Below, piece by piece: positions 17,183 through 26,000 of a stretch of 64,000 bases of DNA. The DNA is taken from the NCBI RefSeq assembly GCF_016405885.1, contig NZ_JAEKGC010000001.1:1-64000 (forward strand), read 5' to 3'. This DNA comes from Arthrobacter sp. MSA 4-2 (lineage in GTDB: Bacteria > Actinomycetota > Actinomycetes > Actinomycetales > Micrococcaceae). The position numbers were made by a program, and so were the translations under genes. The stretch's first letter is position 1. Each line of letters starts with the position of its first letter. Below the pieces are notes generated by a model, which had not been told where the DNA came from, searched no databases, and saw only the letters and a list, made by a program, of their open reading frames with translations.

Positions 17183-17770
17183 TCAGGTACGAGTACCGTG
17201 CAGGGTCGGCCGGTAGGTGAGTTCCTGGGTCCGCCCGTCGAGGGTCCGGTGCTCCACCAGGTCCAGGTCAAAGTCGGCCGCCCCTTGGAAGACCGGCTCG
17301 AGACCGGTCCGACCGGTGATGACGGGGAAGAGCGTCATCTGGAGGAAGTCCACCAGGCCGGCAGCCATCAGCGCTCGGTTCATCGAGAGGCTGCCGTGCG
17401 AGCGCAGTGGCACCTCCGACTGCTCCTTGAGCCGGGCGACGACGTCGACGGCGTTCCCGCCCGCCACCGTCGCGTCCGGCCAGTCGAGGGGTTCCTGCAG
17501 CGTCGTCGAGACCACCGTTGCCGGCAGGTTCACCATCCGGGTGACCCAGGGGTCCCGCACCTCCGATTCCGCAGTGCTCGAGGCAAGCATCTGCACGAAA
17601 AGCCGGAACGTTGTGGCCCCGAAGACCATCCGTTGCGTCGAGTCATACAACGCGAGACGGTGCTCGAGCAGGTCCGGGCCCTGCTTGCCCCAGTAGCCCG
17701 TCCAGTCGCCGCCGGCGGCGGCGTAGCCGTCGAGGCTGGAGAAGATGTCCCAGGTGTAGGTAGCGGTCAT
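17183..17770 (-). CDS. Dihydrofolate reductase-family protein (RibD C-terminal-like)
   Basis: This 195-residue protein begins YTWDIFSSLDGYAAAGGDWTGYWG and contains MVFGATTFRLFVQML and LRSHGSLSMNRALMAAGLVDFLQMTLFPVITGRTG, all standard for the RibD_C/YwjB-type branch of the DHFR superfamily. It should bind NADPH. Folate reduction is unlikely because the branch lacks the DHFR active-site acid. Actinobacteria carry many such paralogues of unknown substrate. Confidence 0.88.
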   Translation of the reverse strand: MTATYTWDIFSSLDGYAAAGGDWTGYWGKQGPDLLEHRLALYDSTQRMVFGATTFRLFVQMLASSTAESEVRDPWVTRMVNLPATVVSTTLQEPLDWPDATVAGGNAVDVVARLKEQSEVPLRSHGSLSMNRALMAAGLVDFLQMTLFPVITGRTGLEPVFQGAADFDLDLVEHRTLDGRTQELTYRPTLHGTRT

Positions 17771-17888
17771 GATGCATTCCTCCGGTTGCTGTTCCGCCCC
17801 TGCCGCACTGTCCTTATGGGTTTCGGAGCGGTGGCCGTGACGTTACACCCGTTCGTCGAAGCCCGCGACAGAATGGGCGCCGCAATGG

Positions 17889-18755
17889 CTAGGCGCGTTC
17901 CACGGGCAGCCATAACTCGGAAGTTGCGGTGCTGAAGTCGGGGGCGCGGTCGATCACGGCAACGATCGAGGGTCCGGGCCTCAACCGCCAGGGGTTGGAA
18001 GGGAACCAGTCGGTGGCGGTCGCCGCCCACGTTTCCTGCAGGGCCGCCGGGTACGGGCCCGCGGTGCGGAACACGGCCCAGGCGCCGGCCGGTACCTCGA
18101 TGGCGTGGAGGTCCCCGGGCACGGGAGTATTTTTATCGACCGCGACGCCGTGGAGGTAGAGCAGTTCGCTGCCCTCGGCGTAGTCGGGGTCCACGTCGGC
18201 ACTCACCTGGAGCAGTCCCGCCGGCTCGGTGCAGTTCATTTCCTTGAGGCGGTCATGTTCGGCCGCGGGAAGGGACGCGATATGGGCCTCGATGGCGAAA
18301 TTGGCACCGCGGTGGATGAGTGGCACACGGGCCGACTGTCCGACGAGTCGGAAGGCCGGCAGGTCTGTGATGCGGGTGTCCATGGGTGTGTTCCCTTCTA
18401 CGGTCAGGCGGAACCTGAGCTTCGGTTGTGTGCGAAGGGGGCCACCGGAACGGCGCACATCGCCGGGGCTGACGCCGTGCACCGCTCGAAAGGCGCGGTT
18501 GAATGCCTCAGTGGAGCCATACCCGTAGCGCACCGCGATTCCCAGCAGATCGCCGTCTTCGAGGACCTCCGCAACGGCGACCGCCATGCGGCGTCGTCGA
18601 ACATATTCGGACAACGGCATGCCTGCGAGTGAGGAGAACATCCGGCGGAGGTGGTATTCCGTCGTGCCAAGACTGCCCGCCAGGCTGGTGATGTCGATGT
18701 TCTCGGTGAGATGGTCCTCAATGAGTCCGACGAGTTGGTTCAAAGCTGCGATCAC
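17889..18755 (-). CDS. AraC-family regulator with GyrI-like effector domain
   Basis: This 288-residue protein has an N-terminal AraC double helix-turn-helix (NIDITSLAGSLGTTEYHLRRMFSSLAG and SEYVRRRRMAVAVAEVLEDGDLLGIAVRYGYGSTEAFNRAFRAVHG) and a C-terminal GyrI-like small-molecule domain (ITDLPAFRLVGQSARVPLI; VPAGAWAVFRTAGPYPAALQETW). This Rob/BmrR-style layout senses drugs or lipophilic compounds. The GTG at 18755 is chosen because AAGGGGGA precedes it. A TTG seven codons upstream is the alternative. It may control the adjacent RibD-like reductase. Confidence 0.9.
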   Translation of the reverse strand: MIAALNQLVGLIEDHLTENIDITSLAGSLGTTEYHLRRMFSSLAGMPLSEYVRRRRMAVAVAEVLEDGDLLGIAVRYGYGSTEAFNRAFRAVHGVSPGDVRRSGGPLRTQPKLRFRLTVEGNTPMDTRITDLPAFRLVGQSARVPLIHRGANFAIEAHIASLPAAEHDRLKEMNCTEPAGLLQVSADVDPDYAEGSELLYLHGVAVDKNTPVPGDLHAIEVPAGAWAVFRTAGPYPAALQETWAATATDWFPSNPWRLRPGPSIVAVIDRAPDFSTATSELWLPVERA

Positions 18756-18892
18756 GGTTTCCCCCTTCAGCGTCAAGCCTGCCCGTCAGCGCAGGCGCGC
18801 ACCCGACTATTGCGGTCCGATGCAGTCGCATTCCTTAACGCGGGCCGGCCGTGCACGCATTCGGCGGCCCGCCGGGAGGATCACCGATTGGC

Positions 18893-19936
18893 TCAAGTCA
18901 TCAGCCAGCGCCACCACCGCGACGGTCCGGCTGCAGTCGCCGGGCCCGGCTCGGGTTCCGGTTCCTCGCCCAGCGCCCGCGCGGCCTCGACGAGGTCGTC
19001 CTCGGTGAGGGTCATGACGTCCTCCCGGTCGAGCGCGTCGAGACTCCGGTCCTCATCGAGTGAAAGCCTCAGCGCCTGTCGGTTGAGCGCCTGCTCGAAC
19101 AGGGTGCGGGCGAAGCGCGCATTGCCGGAGTCCTCGCCGGAGTGAAGGCCCGCGAGGATGCGGCGCAGCATCTGCTCCGCGCCCGGCTCGAGCAGGTACT
19201 CGTGCTGGGCGAGCATCTGGCCGAAGATCGCCACGAGCGCGTCGACCGAGTAGTCGGGGAAGGTGATCTCGCGCGCAAACCGGGACCGCAGGCCGGGGTT
19301 CGAGAGCAGGAACATTTCCATCAGCCGCGGATAACCGGCCACGATCACCACCAGGCGGTGGCGGTGATCCTCCATCCGCTTCAGCAGGACCTCGATCGCC
19401 TCGGGCCCGAAGTCCATCCGGTGATCCTCAGGGGCCAGGGCGTAGGCCTCATCGATGAACAGGACGCCATCCAGCGCCCGCCGGATCACCCGGTCCGTCT
19501 TGAGTGCGGTTTCGCCGACATACTGTCCGACCAAGCCCGAACGGTCGACCTCCACCAGGTGGCCCTTCTGCAGCAGGCCGACCGCCCGGTACATCTCGGC
19601 CAGAAGCCGCGCCACGGTGGTCTTTCCCGTGCCCGGGTTTCCGAGGAACACAAGGTGCTGCGAGGTGGCGACCTCCGGCAGGCCGTGCGCCTTGCGGCGG
19701 GCCTGCACCTGAAGCAAGGCGACCAGCGCCCGCACCTGTTCCTTTACGGTCTCCAGCCCGATCAGCGCGTCGAGCTCGGCCTGCAGCTCGGAGAGCGGGC
19801 GTGCCGGCCCGAGCTTGGGGCCAAACATCTCACTCACCCGGTCATCGACCCGGTCTCCGCCCGGCAGCTTGAGCTGCTCGGCCAGGTGGCCAATCGTTTC
19901 GCGCAGTTCCTCAAGCGGATTGCGGCTGGCAGCCAT
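18893..19936 (-). CDS. AAA+ ATPase, CbbX/SpoVK-like
   Basis: This 347-residue protein has a single AAA+ module: Walker A GNPGTGKT (99-106), Walker B GVLFIDEAYAL (Asp162-Glu163), pore loop GLVGQYVGE, sensor VVIVAGYP and a box with NPGLRSRF. This is the CbbX/EccA-C-terminal type of remodelling ATPase. An N-terminal helical extension (residues 1-50) is short, and no TPR domain as in EccA is present. No ESX or RuBisCO genes are nearby, so the client protein is unknown. Confidence 0.88.
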   Translation of the reverse strand: MAASRNPLEELRETIGHLAEQLKLPGGDRVDDRVSEMFGPKLGPARPLSELQAELDALIGLETVKEQVRALVALLQVQARRKAHGLPEVATSQHLVFLGNPGTGKTTVARLLAEMYRAVGLLQKGHLVEVDRSGLVGQYVGETALKTDRVIRRALDGVLFIDEAYALAPEDHRMDFGPEAIEVLLKRMEDHRHRLVVIVAGYPRLMEMFLLSNPGLRSRFAREITFPDYSVDALVAIFGQMLAQHEYLLEPGAEQMLRRILAGLHSGEDSGNARFARTLFEQALNRQALRLSLDEDRSLDALDREDVMTLTEDDLVEAARALGEEPEPEPGPATAAGPSRWWRWLMT

Positions 19937-19985
19937 GCTTTACTCCTGGAGCGGTGGTGGCGCGATGAGCGTACGCGGAACTCCC

Positions 19986-20000
19986 CGGCAACGGTTGCCG
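19986..20000. repeat. Perfect 15-bp palindrome upstream of the AAA+ gene
   Basis: CGGCAAC-G-GTTGCCG is a perfect 7-bp-arm inverted repeat 50 bp upstream of the AAA+ gene and 240 bp upstream of uraD. It could be an operator. No regulator gene adjoins it. Confidence 0.45.
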
Positions 20001-20100
20001 CCGGGTTCGTCTCACTGTAGTACCGGGATCCGGTGAGTTGCTGGCCATTTGTAGGCGTCGATGGAGCGCTTACCGGCGTCTTCGTGGCTGCGCAGGACTG

Positions 20101-20131
20101 TTGACACGTTCCGTGGAACGGGGGTTACAGT
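20101..20131 (+). promoter_or_regulatory. Promoter with internal palindrome for the urate operon
   Basis: A consensus -35 TTGACA (20101-20106) and a -10-like TACAGT (20126-20131) bracket a perfect inverted repeat CGTTCC-GT-GGAACG (20107-20120). A repressor bound there would cover the promoter. IclR-family regulators of allantoin genes recognise short inverted repeats of this general kind, but no such regulator is in the window. Confidence 0.65.
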
Positions 20132-20238
20132 GACGGGAAAATACAGTTCCGCTTTGCAGAAACATCGAATCAAGTCGATTCCGTCGATGGTCAAGGGTGT
20201 TCAGCGCTGCAGCGGAGGAACCAGGAAAGCTGACACCC

Positions 20239-20733
20239 ATGCGCCTAGCCGACTTCAACGCCGCTCCCGCCACCGACGCCGCGAAACTGCTGCGTCCCTG
20301 CCTCGACATTCCGCGCTGGATCGACGAGATCGTGCGGGCGCGTCCCTTTGGCTCGCTCTCCGCCCTGACCTCGTTCGCCGCGGCCGCGGCGCCTGACCTG
20401 TCAGTCGACGAACTCGATGGCGCCCTGGCGCACCACCCGCGGATAGGGGAACGTGCAGCCGGGGCTTCGACGGAGGCGGGGCTGTCGCGGCAGGAACAGT
20501 CGGGGCTTGACGGGTCGGAGGATACTGCGGAGCAGATCGCTGCCGGGAACCGCGCCTACGAGGAGAAATTCGGACGCGTCTTCCTGGTCCGGGCCGCCGG
20601 ACGGTCGGCCGAGGACATCCTCGCCAGCCTTCAGGAACGCCTCGGCCATACCTCCGAGGAGGAGCTTCCCGTCATCGCCGGCCAGCTGCGGGAGATTGCC
20701 CTCCTCCGGCTCGATGGAACGGTCACCCCGTGA
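20239..20733 (+). CDS. uraD: 2-oxo-4-hydroxy-4-carboxy-5-ureidoimidazoline (OHCU) decarboxylase
   Basis: This 164-residue all-helical OHCU decarboxylase has LADFNAAPATDAAKLLRPC at the N-terminus, AHHPRIGER around residue 65 with the catalytic histidine, and the GRVFLVRAAGRSAEDILASLQERLGHTSEEE region. It performs the last step from 5-hydroxyisourate to S-allantoin. ATG 20239 follows GGAGGAACCAGGAAAG. An in-frame GTG at 20197 would add 14 residues. It overlaps uraH by 4 nt (GTGA). Confidence 0.93.
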   Translation: MRLADFNAAPATDAAKLLRPCLDIPRWIDEIVRARPFGSLSALTSFAAAAAPDLSVDELDGALAHHPRIGERAAGASTEAGLSRQEQSGLDGSEDTAEQIAAGNRAYEEKFGRVFLVRAAGRSAEDILASLQERLGHTSEEELPVIAGQLREIALLRLDGTVTP

Positions 20734-21080
20734 GCTCCGTGAGCACGCACGTCCTCGACACCCGAACCGGCCGGCCCGCCGCGGGCATGTCGTCCCGGCT
20801 CCTGCGCCGCACCGGCGGGAACTGGGAGCAGGTGGGACAGGGGACCACCGACGTCGACGGCCGCATCAAGGACTTCGGCATGCAGGACCGCGGCCCCGCC
20901 GTCCTGCCCGAGGGCGTCTACCGGATCGAGTTCGATACCGGAGCATATTTCGAGAGCGCCGGAGTCGAGTCCTTCTTCCCCGAAGTTGCCCTCACCTTCA
21001 CGGTGGCCAGCGCCTTAGAGCACTACCACGTCCCCCTGCTCCTGAGCCCTTTCGCTTATTCGACCTATCGAGGGAGCTGA
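20730..21080 (+). CDS. uraH: 5-hydroxyisourate hydrolase (transthyretin-like)
   Basis: This 116-residue transthyretin-family hydrolase has VSTHVLDTRTGRPAAGM at the N-terminus, the FFPEVALTF strand, HYHVPLLLSPFAYSTYRGS, and the diagnostic C-terminal YRGS with the catalytic His/Arg set. The GTG start lies within the uraD stop. It hydrolyses 5-hydroxyisourate made by urate oxidase. Confidence 0.95.
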   Translation: MSSVSTHVLDTRTGRPAAGMSSRLLRRTGGNWEQVGQGTTDVDGRIKDFGMQDRGPAVLPEGVYRIEFDTGAYFESAGVESFFPEVALTFTVASALEHYHVPLLLSPFAYSTYRGS

Positions 21081-21082
21081 CC

Positions 21083-22024
21083 ATGACGTCTCAGCGCGAT
21101 ACCGACCAGCCGGCGTCGCAGCCCGGCACAGCATCGGGAGGGACCGGCCGCATCGTGCTGGGCCGCAACCAGTATGGGAAGGCGGAGGTCCGGCTCGTCC
21201 GGATCACCCGGGACACCGCCCGTCACAGCATCGAGGACCTCAGCGTCACCTCGCAGCTGCACGGTGACTTCGAACGCGCCCACACCGAAGGCGACAACTC
21301 GCACGTCATCGCCACCGACACCCAGAAGAACACCATCTACGCCTTCGCCCGGGACGGTATCGGAACACCCGAGGCGTTCCTCATGCGCCTCGGTGAGCAC
21401 TTCACCTCAAGCTTCGACTGGGTGACCGGCGGCCGCTGGGCGGCCGAGCAGTATTTCTGGGAGCGGATCTCCGACCACGACCACTCTTTCAGCAGGAACA
21501 AGTCGGAAACCCGCACCGCGGTGCTGGTGATGGAGGGCGGCCGGAGGACAATCGTCGCCGGAATCTCGGGCCTCACCGTGCTGAAGTCGACGGGATCGGA
21601 GTTCCACGGCTACCCGCGTGACCGCTACACGACCCTTCCCGAGACGACCGACCGCATCCTGGCGACCGATGTGACGGCCCGCTGGCGGTACACCACCCTC
21701 GAGGCGGACTTCGACGCCCTGTACTCAAGCGTGCGCCGGATCCTCCTCGACGCCTTCGCCTCGACCCATTCCCTGGCCCTGCAGCAGACGATGTTCACCA
21801 TGGGAAAGCAGGTCCTCGAGGCCCATCCCGAGATCGGTGAGATCCGGATGTCGCTGCCAAACAACCACCATTTCCTGGTGGACCTCTCGCCGTTCGGGCT
21901 GGACAACCCCAACGAGGTGTTCTTCGCAGCGGACCGTCCCTACGGCCTCATCGAGGCGACGGTCCAGCGCGAGGGCGACACCGGCGAACCGGAGGTATGG
22001 GCCTCTATTCCGGGCTTCTGCTGA
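21083..22024 (+). CDS. uox: Factor-independent urate oxidase (uricase)
   Basis: This 313-residue protein has two T-fold domains. Visible signatures are RIVLGRNQYGKAEVRLVRI, SHVIATDTQKNTIYAFA (the conserved Thr-Asp near TDTQKNT), GLTVLKSTGSEFHGY, ATDVTARWRY and the C-terminal LPNNHHFLVDLSPFGLDNPNEVFFAADRPYG. It oxidises urate to 5-hydroxyisourate without cofactor. The ATG is 2 nt after the uraH stop, with a GAGGGAGC site. It is an octameric or tetrameric cytoplasmic enzyme in this family. Confidence 0.96.
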   Translation: MTSQRDTDQPASQPGTASGGTGRIVLGRNQYGKAEVRLVRITRDTARHSIEDLSVTSQLHGDFERAHTEGDNSHVIATDTQKNTIYAFARDGIGTPEAFLMRLGEHFTSSFDWVTGGRWAAEQYFWERISDHDHSFSRNKSETRTAVLVMEGGRRTIVAGISGLTVLKSTGSEFHGYPRDRYTTLPETTDRILATDVTARWRYTTLEADFDALYSSVRRILLDAFASTHSLALQQTMFTMGKQVLEAHPEIGEIRMSLPNNHHFLVDLSPFGLDNPNEVFFAADRPYGLIEATVQREGDTGEPEVWASIPGFC

Positions 22025-22097
22025 CCGGAATTTGGGTCGTGGAAGGCCCTTTCCGCCGGTTGTATAGTTTTGCTCACACCGCTGAGGAGTGGAAAGC

Positions 22098-23609
22098 ATG
22101 GACGCTACGCAGATCACCGTGAACGGCCAGGTCCGCCCCTGTGAAGGGATTTCCCCGCACCTCCGGCTGCTCGACTGGCTGCGGGCCGAAGGGCTGACCG
22201 GGGCCAAGGAAGGCTGCGCCGAGGGGGAGTGCGGGGCCTGCGCCGTGCTGGTGGCACGGCCCGACGGCGACGGCCGCACCCGGTGGACCTCGGTGAACGC
22301 CTGCCTGCCTCCCGCCCTGGCCTTCGACGGCCAGGAAGTCGTGACGGCCGAAGGCCTCGGCACGGCGGCCGGCCCCCGGACGGCCGAGCACCTGCACCCG
22401 GTCCAACAGGAAATGGCTGAGCGCGGCGGCTCCCAATGCGGCTACTGCACCCCGGGCTTCGTCTGCTCCATGGCGGCCGAGTACTACCGCCCCGAGCGGG
22501 ACGCCACCGGCTCCAGCGAGGGCGTCGAGACCGGCACCGCCGTCGTGGGGGAGGAACACGCGAGCGACCACGAGACCGGGCCCAACGGCTTTGATCTCTC
22601 CTCGCTCAGCGGGAACCTCTGCCGCTGCACCGGGTACCGGCCCATCCGTGACGCCGCCTACGCCCTCGGTGCCCCGACGGACGACGACCCGCTGCTGCGC
22701 CGCCAGGACCGGCCCGCTCCGGCGGCCCGACCCACGCAGGCGGCGGCGGGCGGCTCCCGGTTCCTCCGCCCCGGCAGCATGGAGGAGCTCCTCGGCCTGC
22801 TCGAGCAGAACCCGGACGCCCAGGTGCTCGCCGGCGCGACGGACGCCGGGGTCGAGGTGAACCTCCGGCACAGCAGGCCTCCGCTGGTGCTCGCCGTCGA
22901 CCGCCTCGAACCGCTCCTGGTCCTCACGCTCGGCCCGGACCGGATCGAGATCGGCACCGCGCTCACCCTGTCGGAGGTCGAACGCGGACTGGCCAGCCGG
23001 GTGCCCCTGCTGAACCAGCTCTTTCCCCAGTTCGCCTCCCGGCTGATCCGCAACGCCGCGACGCTCGGCGGCAACCTCGCCACCGGCTCACCCATCGGCG
23101 ACACCGCACCCGCCCTGCTGGCCCTCGACGCCTCGGTGGTCCTTGCCTCCGCCGGCGGCGAGCGCGAGGTGCCGCTCGCCGAGTACTTCACGGGGTACCG
23201 GCAGAGCGTCCGCAGGCCCGGTGAACTCCTGCGCGCGGTGCACCTTCCGCTGCCACTGGCCGAAACCACCGCGTTCTACAAGATCGCCAAGCGGCGCTTC
23301 GACGACATTTCGAGCGTCGCCGTCGCCTTCGCCCTGCGGCTCGAGGACGGCGTCGTCGCCTCGGCGCGGATCGGCATGAACGGGGTGGCCGCCATGCCCT
23401 TGCGGGCCCTGCGCACCGAGGAGGCCCTCGTCGGGCGGCCCTGGAGCGAGGAGACCGCCGCCGGTGCCGCAGCGGTGATGGAGACCGAGGGCACCCCGAT
23501 CGATGACCTCCGGGCCACCGCCCGCTACCGGTCGGCGATGCTCGGCCAGTCGGTCCTCCGGTTCTACGCGCAGACCACAGCCGCACCCGCACTGGAGGTG
23601 ACCCGGTGA
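22098..23609 (+). CDS. xdhA: Xanthine dehydrogenase small subunit (2Fe-2S and FAD domains)
   Basis: This is a 503-residue protein. Plant-type ferredoxin cysteines are Cys40/45/48 (KEGCAEGECGAC) and Cys69. The second cluster is Cys114/117 (QCGYC) and Cys174/176 (NLCRCTGY). The FAD domain from about residue 215 has LAGATDAGVEVN and ATLGGNLATGSPIGD. The spacing between CGYC and CRC is about 24 residues longer than usual, owing to an acidic insertion (SSEGVETG...ASDHETGPNG). TGAGGAG precedes the ATG, and a TATAGT -10 box (22063-22068) suggests its own promoter. It overlaps xdhB by 4 nt. Confidence 0.94.
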   Translation: MDATQITVNGQVRPCEGISPHLRLLDWLRAEGLTGAKEGCAEGECGACAVLVARPDGDGRTRWTSVNACLPPALAFDGQEVVTAEGLGTAAGPRTAEHLHPVQQEMAERGGSQCGYCTPGFVCSMAAEYYRPERDATGSSEGVETGTAVVGEEHASDHETGPNGFDLSSLSGNLCRCTGYRPIRDAAYALGAPTDDDPLLRRQDRPAPAARPTQAAAGGSRFLRPGSMEELLGLLEQNPDAQVLAGATDAGVEVNLRHSRPPLVLAVDRLEPLLVLTLGPDRIEIGTALTLSEVERGLASRVPLLNQLFPQFASRLIRNAATLGGNLATGSPIGDTAPALLALDASVVLASAGGEREVPLAEYFTGYRQSVRRPGELLRAVHLPLPLAETTAFYKIAKRRFDDISSVAVAFALRLEDGVVASARIGMNGVAAMPLRALRTEEALVGRPWSEETAAGAAAVMETEGTPIDDLRATARYRSAMLGQSVLRFYAQTTAAPALEVTR

Positions 23610-25999
23610 AATCCCTCGCAGACCGCCCCGTGAACCCCGTCGTCGGCGTGCCCGTTTCCCACGAAAGCGCCGCGCTCCACGTCACCGGCACCGCCCTCTA
23701 CACCGACGACCTCCCCATCCGCAGCTCGGACGTCCTTCACGCCTGGCCGGTGCAGGCCCCGCACGCCCATGCCCGAGTCACTGAGCTGCGCACCGCACCA
23801 GCCCTGGGCGTGCCCGGCGTGGTGCGGGTCCTCACCGGAGCCGACGTGCCTGGGATCAACGATGCCGGGACCAAGCACGACGAACCGCTGTTCCCGAGCG
23901 AGGTGATGTACTACGGCCACGCCGTCTGCTGGGTGCTCGCCGACAACCTCGAGGCCGCCCGTCTCGGTGCGGAGGCCGTCGAGGTGGACTACGAACCGCT
24001 CCCGTCGATCGTGACGCTGGCCGAGGCGATCCAGAAGGAAAGCTTCCAGGGCGACCAGCCCACCGTAGCCCGGGGCGACGCTGGGGCCGCCCTGGCCGCT
24101 GCGGCCCACCGCTTCAGCGGGGAGGTAGAGATCGGCGGGCAGGAGCACTTCTACCTCGAGACCCACGCCTCCTACGTCTATGTCGACGAGAGCGGGCAGG
24201 TGTTCGTCCACAGCAGCACCCAGCACCCCACGGAGACCCAGGAGATCGTCGCCCACGTGCTCGGGCTCACCAGCTCCCAGGTGACGGTGCAGTGCCTGCG
24301 CATGGGCGGCGCCTTCGGCGGGAAGGAGATGCAGCCCCACGGCTTCGCCGCCGTCGCCGCCCTGGGAGCGACGCTCACCGGGCGGCCCGTGCGGGTGCGC
24401 CTGAACCGCACCCAGGACATCACCCTGACGGGCAAGCGCCACCCGTTCGCCGCCAGCTGGGAGGCCGGGTTCGACGACACCGGCAGGCTTGTGGCGCTCC
24501 GGGCCACGTTGACCAGTGACGGCGGGTGGAGCCTCGACCTCTCCCAGCCCGTCCTGGCCCGCGCGCTGTGCCATATCGACAACGCCTACTGGATCCCCAA
24601 CATCGAAGTGCTCGGCCGGATCGCGAAGACGCACAAGACCTCGCAGACTGCCTTCCGCGGGTTCGGCGGCCCGCAGGGGATGTTCGTCATCGAGGAGGTG
24701 CTCGGCCGATGCGCGCCGCTGCTGGGCGTTGAGCCCTCCGACCTGCGGCGGCGGAACTTCTACAACCCGGGCCAGAGCACCCCGTACGGGCAGCCGGTCC
24801 GGCATGCCGAGCGGCTGCATGCCGTCTGGGAGCAGCTGCTGGGCGGCGCGGACGTCGAACGCCGCCGTACCGACATCGCCGACTTCAACGCCACCCACCG
24901 TCACCTCCGCCGTGCCCTGGGCATCACGCCCGTGAAGTTCGGCATCTCCTTCAACCTCACGGCCTTCAACCAGGCCGGGGCCCTGGTGCACGTGTACAAG
25001 GACGGGTCGGTGCTGATCAACCACGGCGGAACGGAGATGGGCCAGGGGCTCCACACCAAGATGCGCCAGGTCGCCGCCACCGCGCTCGGCGTTCCGCTCG
25101 CCAACATCCGGCTGGCGCCGACGCGCACCGACAAGGTTCCCAACACCTCGGCCACGGCGGCGAGTTCCGGGGCGGACCTCAATGGAGCGGCGATCCGCAA
25201 TGCGTGCGACCAGATCCGGGACCGCCTCGCCGAGGTGGCCGCGCGGAAGCTCAACATCCACCCCGACGACGTGCGGTTCGACGATGGCATCGTCACCGGG
25301 ATCGGCTTCTCCGACGAGGGAATCCCCTTCGCCGAGCTGGTGAACGACGCCTACTTCCAGCGCGTGTCTCTCTGGGCCGCGGGCTACTACCGCACCCCGG
25401 GGCTGCACTGGGACGCCGCCCGCATGCAGGGCGAGCCGTTCAAGTACTTCACCTACGCCGCGGCGGTGTCGGAGGTCGAGGTCGACGGTTTCACCGGCGC
25501 GTACCGCCTGCTGCGCACCGACATCGTGCACGACGTGGGGGACAGCCTCTCGCCGCTGATCGACGTCGGGCAGATCGAGGGCGGGTTCGTTCAGGGCGCC
25601 GGGTGGCTCACGCTAGAGGACCTCCGCTGGGACGTCTCAGAGGGGAAGCGCCGCGGGCGCCTGGACACCCAGTCGGCGAGCACCTACAAGCTGCCGAGCT
25701 TCTCCGAGATGCCCGAGGATTTCCGGGTCCACCTCTTCGAGCGGGCCACCGAGAGCGGTGTCATCTACGGGTCCAAGGCGGTGGGGGAGCCGCCGCTCAT
25801 GCTCGCACTCAGCGTGCGGGAGGCGCTGCGCCAGGCGGCCGCGGCCTTCGGCCCCGGCGGACGCAGCGTCGAACTTGCCAGCCCCGCCACCCCGGAGGCC
25901 GTTTACTGGGCCATCGATCGGGCCCGCACCACGTCCCGCGAGGCAGCGAAGCCGGCCGGGATGGACGCGCCCGTTCCCTCTCCGGTGAGAGCGCAGTGA
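23606..25999 (+). CDS. xdhB: Xanthine dehydrogenase molybdopterin-binding subunit
   Basis: This 797-residue molybdenum hydroxylase large subunit has an N-terminal alpha/beta hammerhead (TGTALYTDDLPIRSSDVLHAW), EIGGQEHFYLETHASYV, QCLRMGGAFGGKEMQ (Moco binding), TAFRGFGGPQGMFVIEEV, NHGGTEMGQGLHTKM and a C-terminal GSKAVGEPPLMLALSV with the catalytic glutamate. The substrate-binding arginine and glutamate of xanthine dehydrogenases are consistent with the uricase neighbourhood. The GTG start overlaps xdhA. It oxidises hypoxanthine and xanthine to urate. Confidence 0.95.
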   Translation: MKSLADRPVNPVVGVPVSHESAALHVTGTALYTDDLPIRSSDVLHAWPVQAPHAHARVTELRTAPALGVPGVVRVLTGADVPGINDAGTKHDEPLFPSEVMYYGHAVCWVLADNLEAARLGAEAVEVDYEPLPSIVTLAEAIQKESFQGDQPTVARGDAGAALAAAAHRFSGEVEIGGQEHFYLETHASYVYVDESGQVFVHSSTQHPTETQEIVAHVLGLTSSQVTVQCLRMGGAFGGKEMQPHGFAAVAALGATLTGRPVRVRLNRTQDITLTGKRHPFAASWEAGFDDTGRLVALRATLTSDGGWSLDLSQPVLARALCHIDNAYWIPNIEVLGRIAKTHKTSQTAFRGFGGPQGMFVIEEVLGRCAPLLGVEPSDLRRRNFYNPGQSTPYGQPVRHAERLHAVWEQLLGGADVERRRTDIADFNATHRHLRRALGITPVKFGISFNLTAFNQAGALVHVYKDGSVLINHGGTEMGQGLHTKMRQVAATALGVPLANIRLAPTRTDKVPNTSATAASSGADLNGAAIRNACDQIRDRLAEVAARKLNIHPDDVRFDDGIVTGIGFSDEGIPFAELVNDAYFQRVSLWAAGYYRTPGLHWDAARMQGEPFKYFTYAAAVSEVEVDGFTGAYRLLRTDIVHDVGDSLSPLIDVGQIEGGFVQGAGWLTLEDLRWDVSEGKRRGRLDTQSASTYKLPSFSEMPEDFRVHLFERATESGVIYGSKAVGEPPLMLALSVREALRQAAAAFGPGGRSVELASPATPEAVYWAIDRARTTSREAAKPAGMDAPVPSPVRAQ

Positions 26000-26000
26000 C

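Noticed and set aside
22039-22056. GGAA-N6-TTCC pseudo-palindrome upstream of xdhA as a second copy of the uraD operator
   Set aside because: Arm order and spacing differ from CGTTCC-GT-GGAACG, so it is not the same site.
23564-25531. Long reverse-strand open frame (655 codons) antisense to xdhB
   Set aside because: xdhB is unmistakable on the other strand. The antisense translation is a His/Arg/Val-rich shadow typical of high-GC genes.
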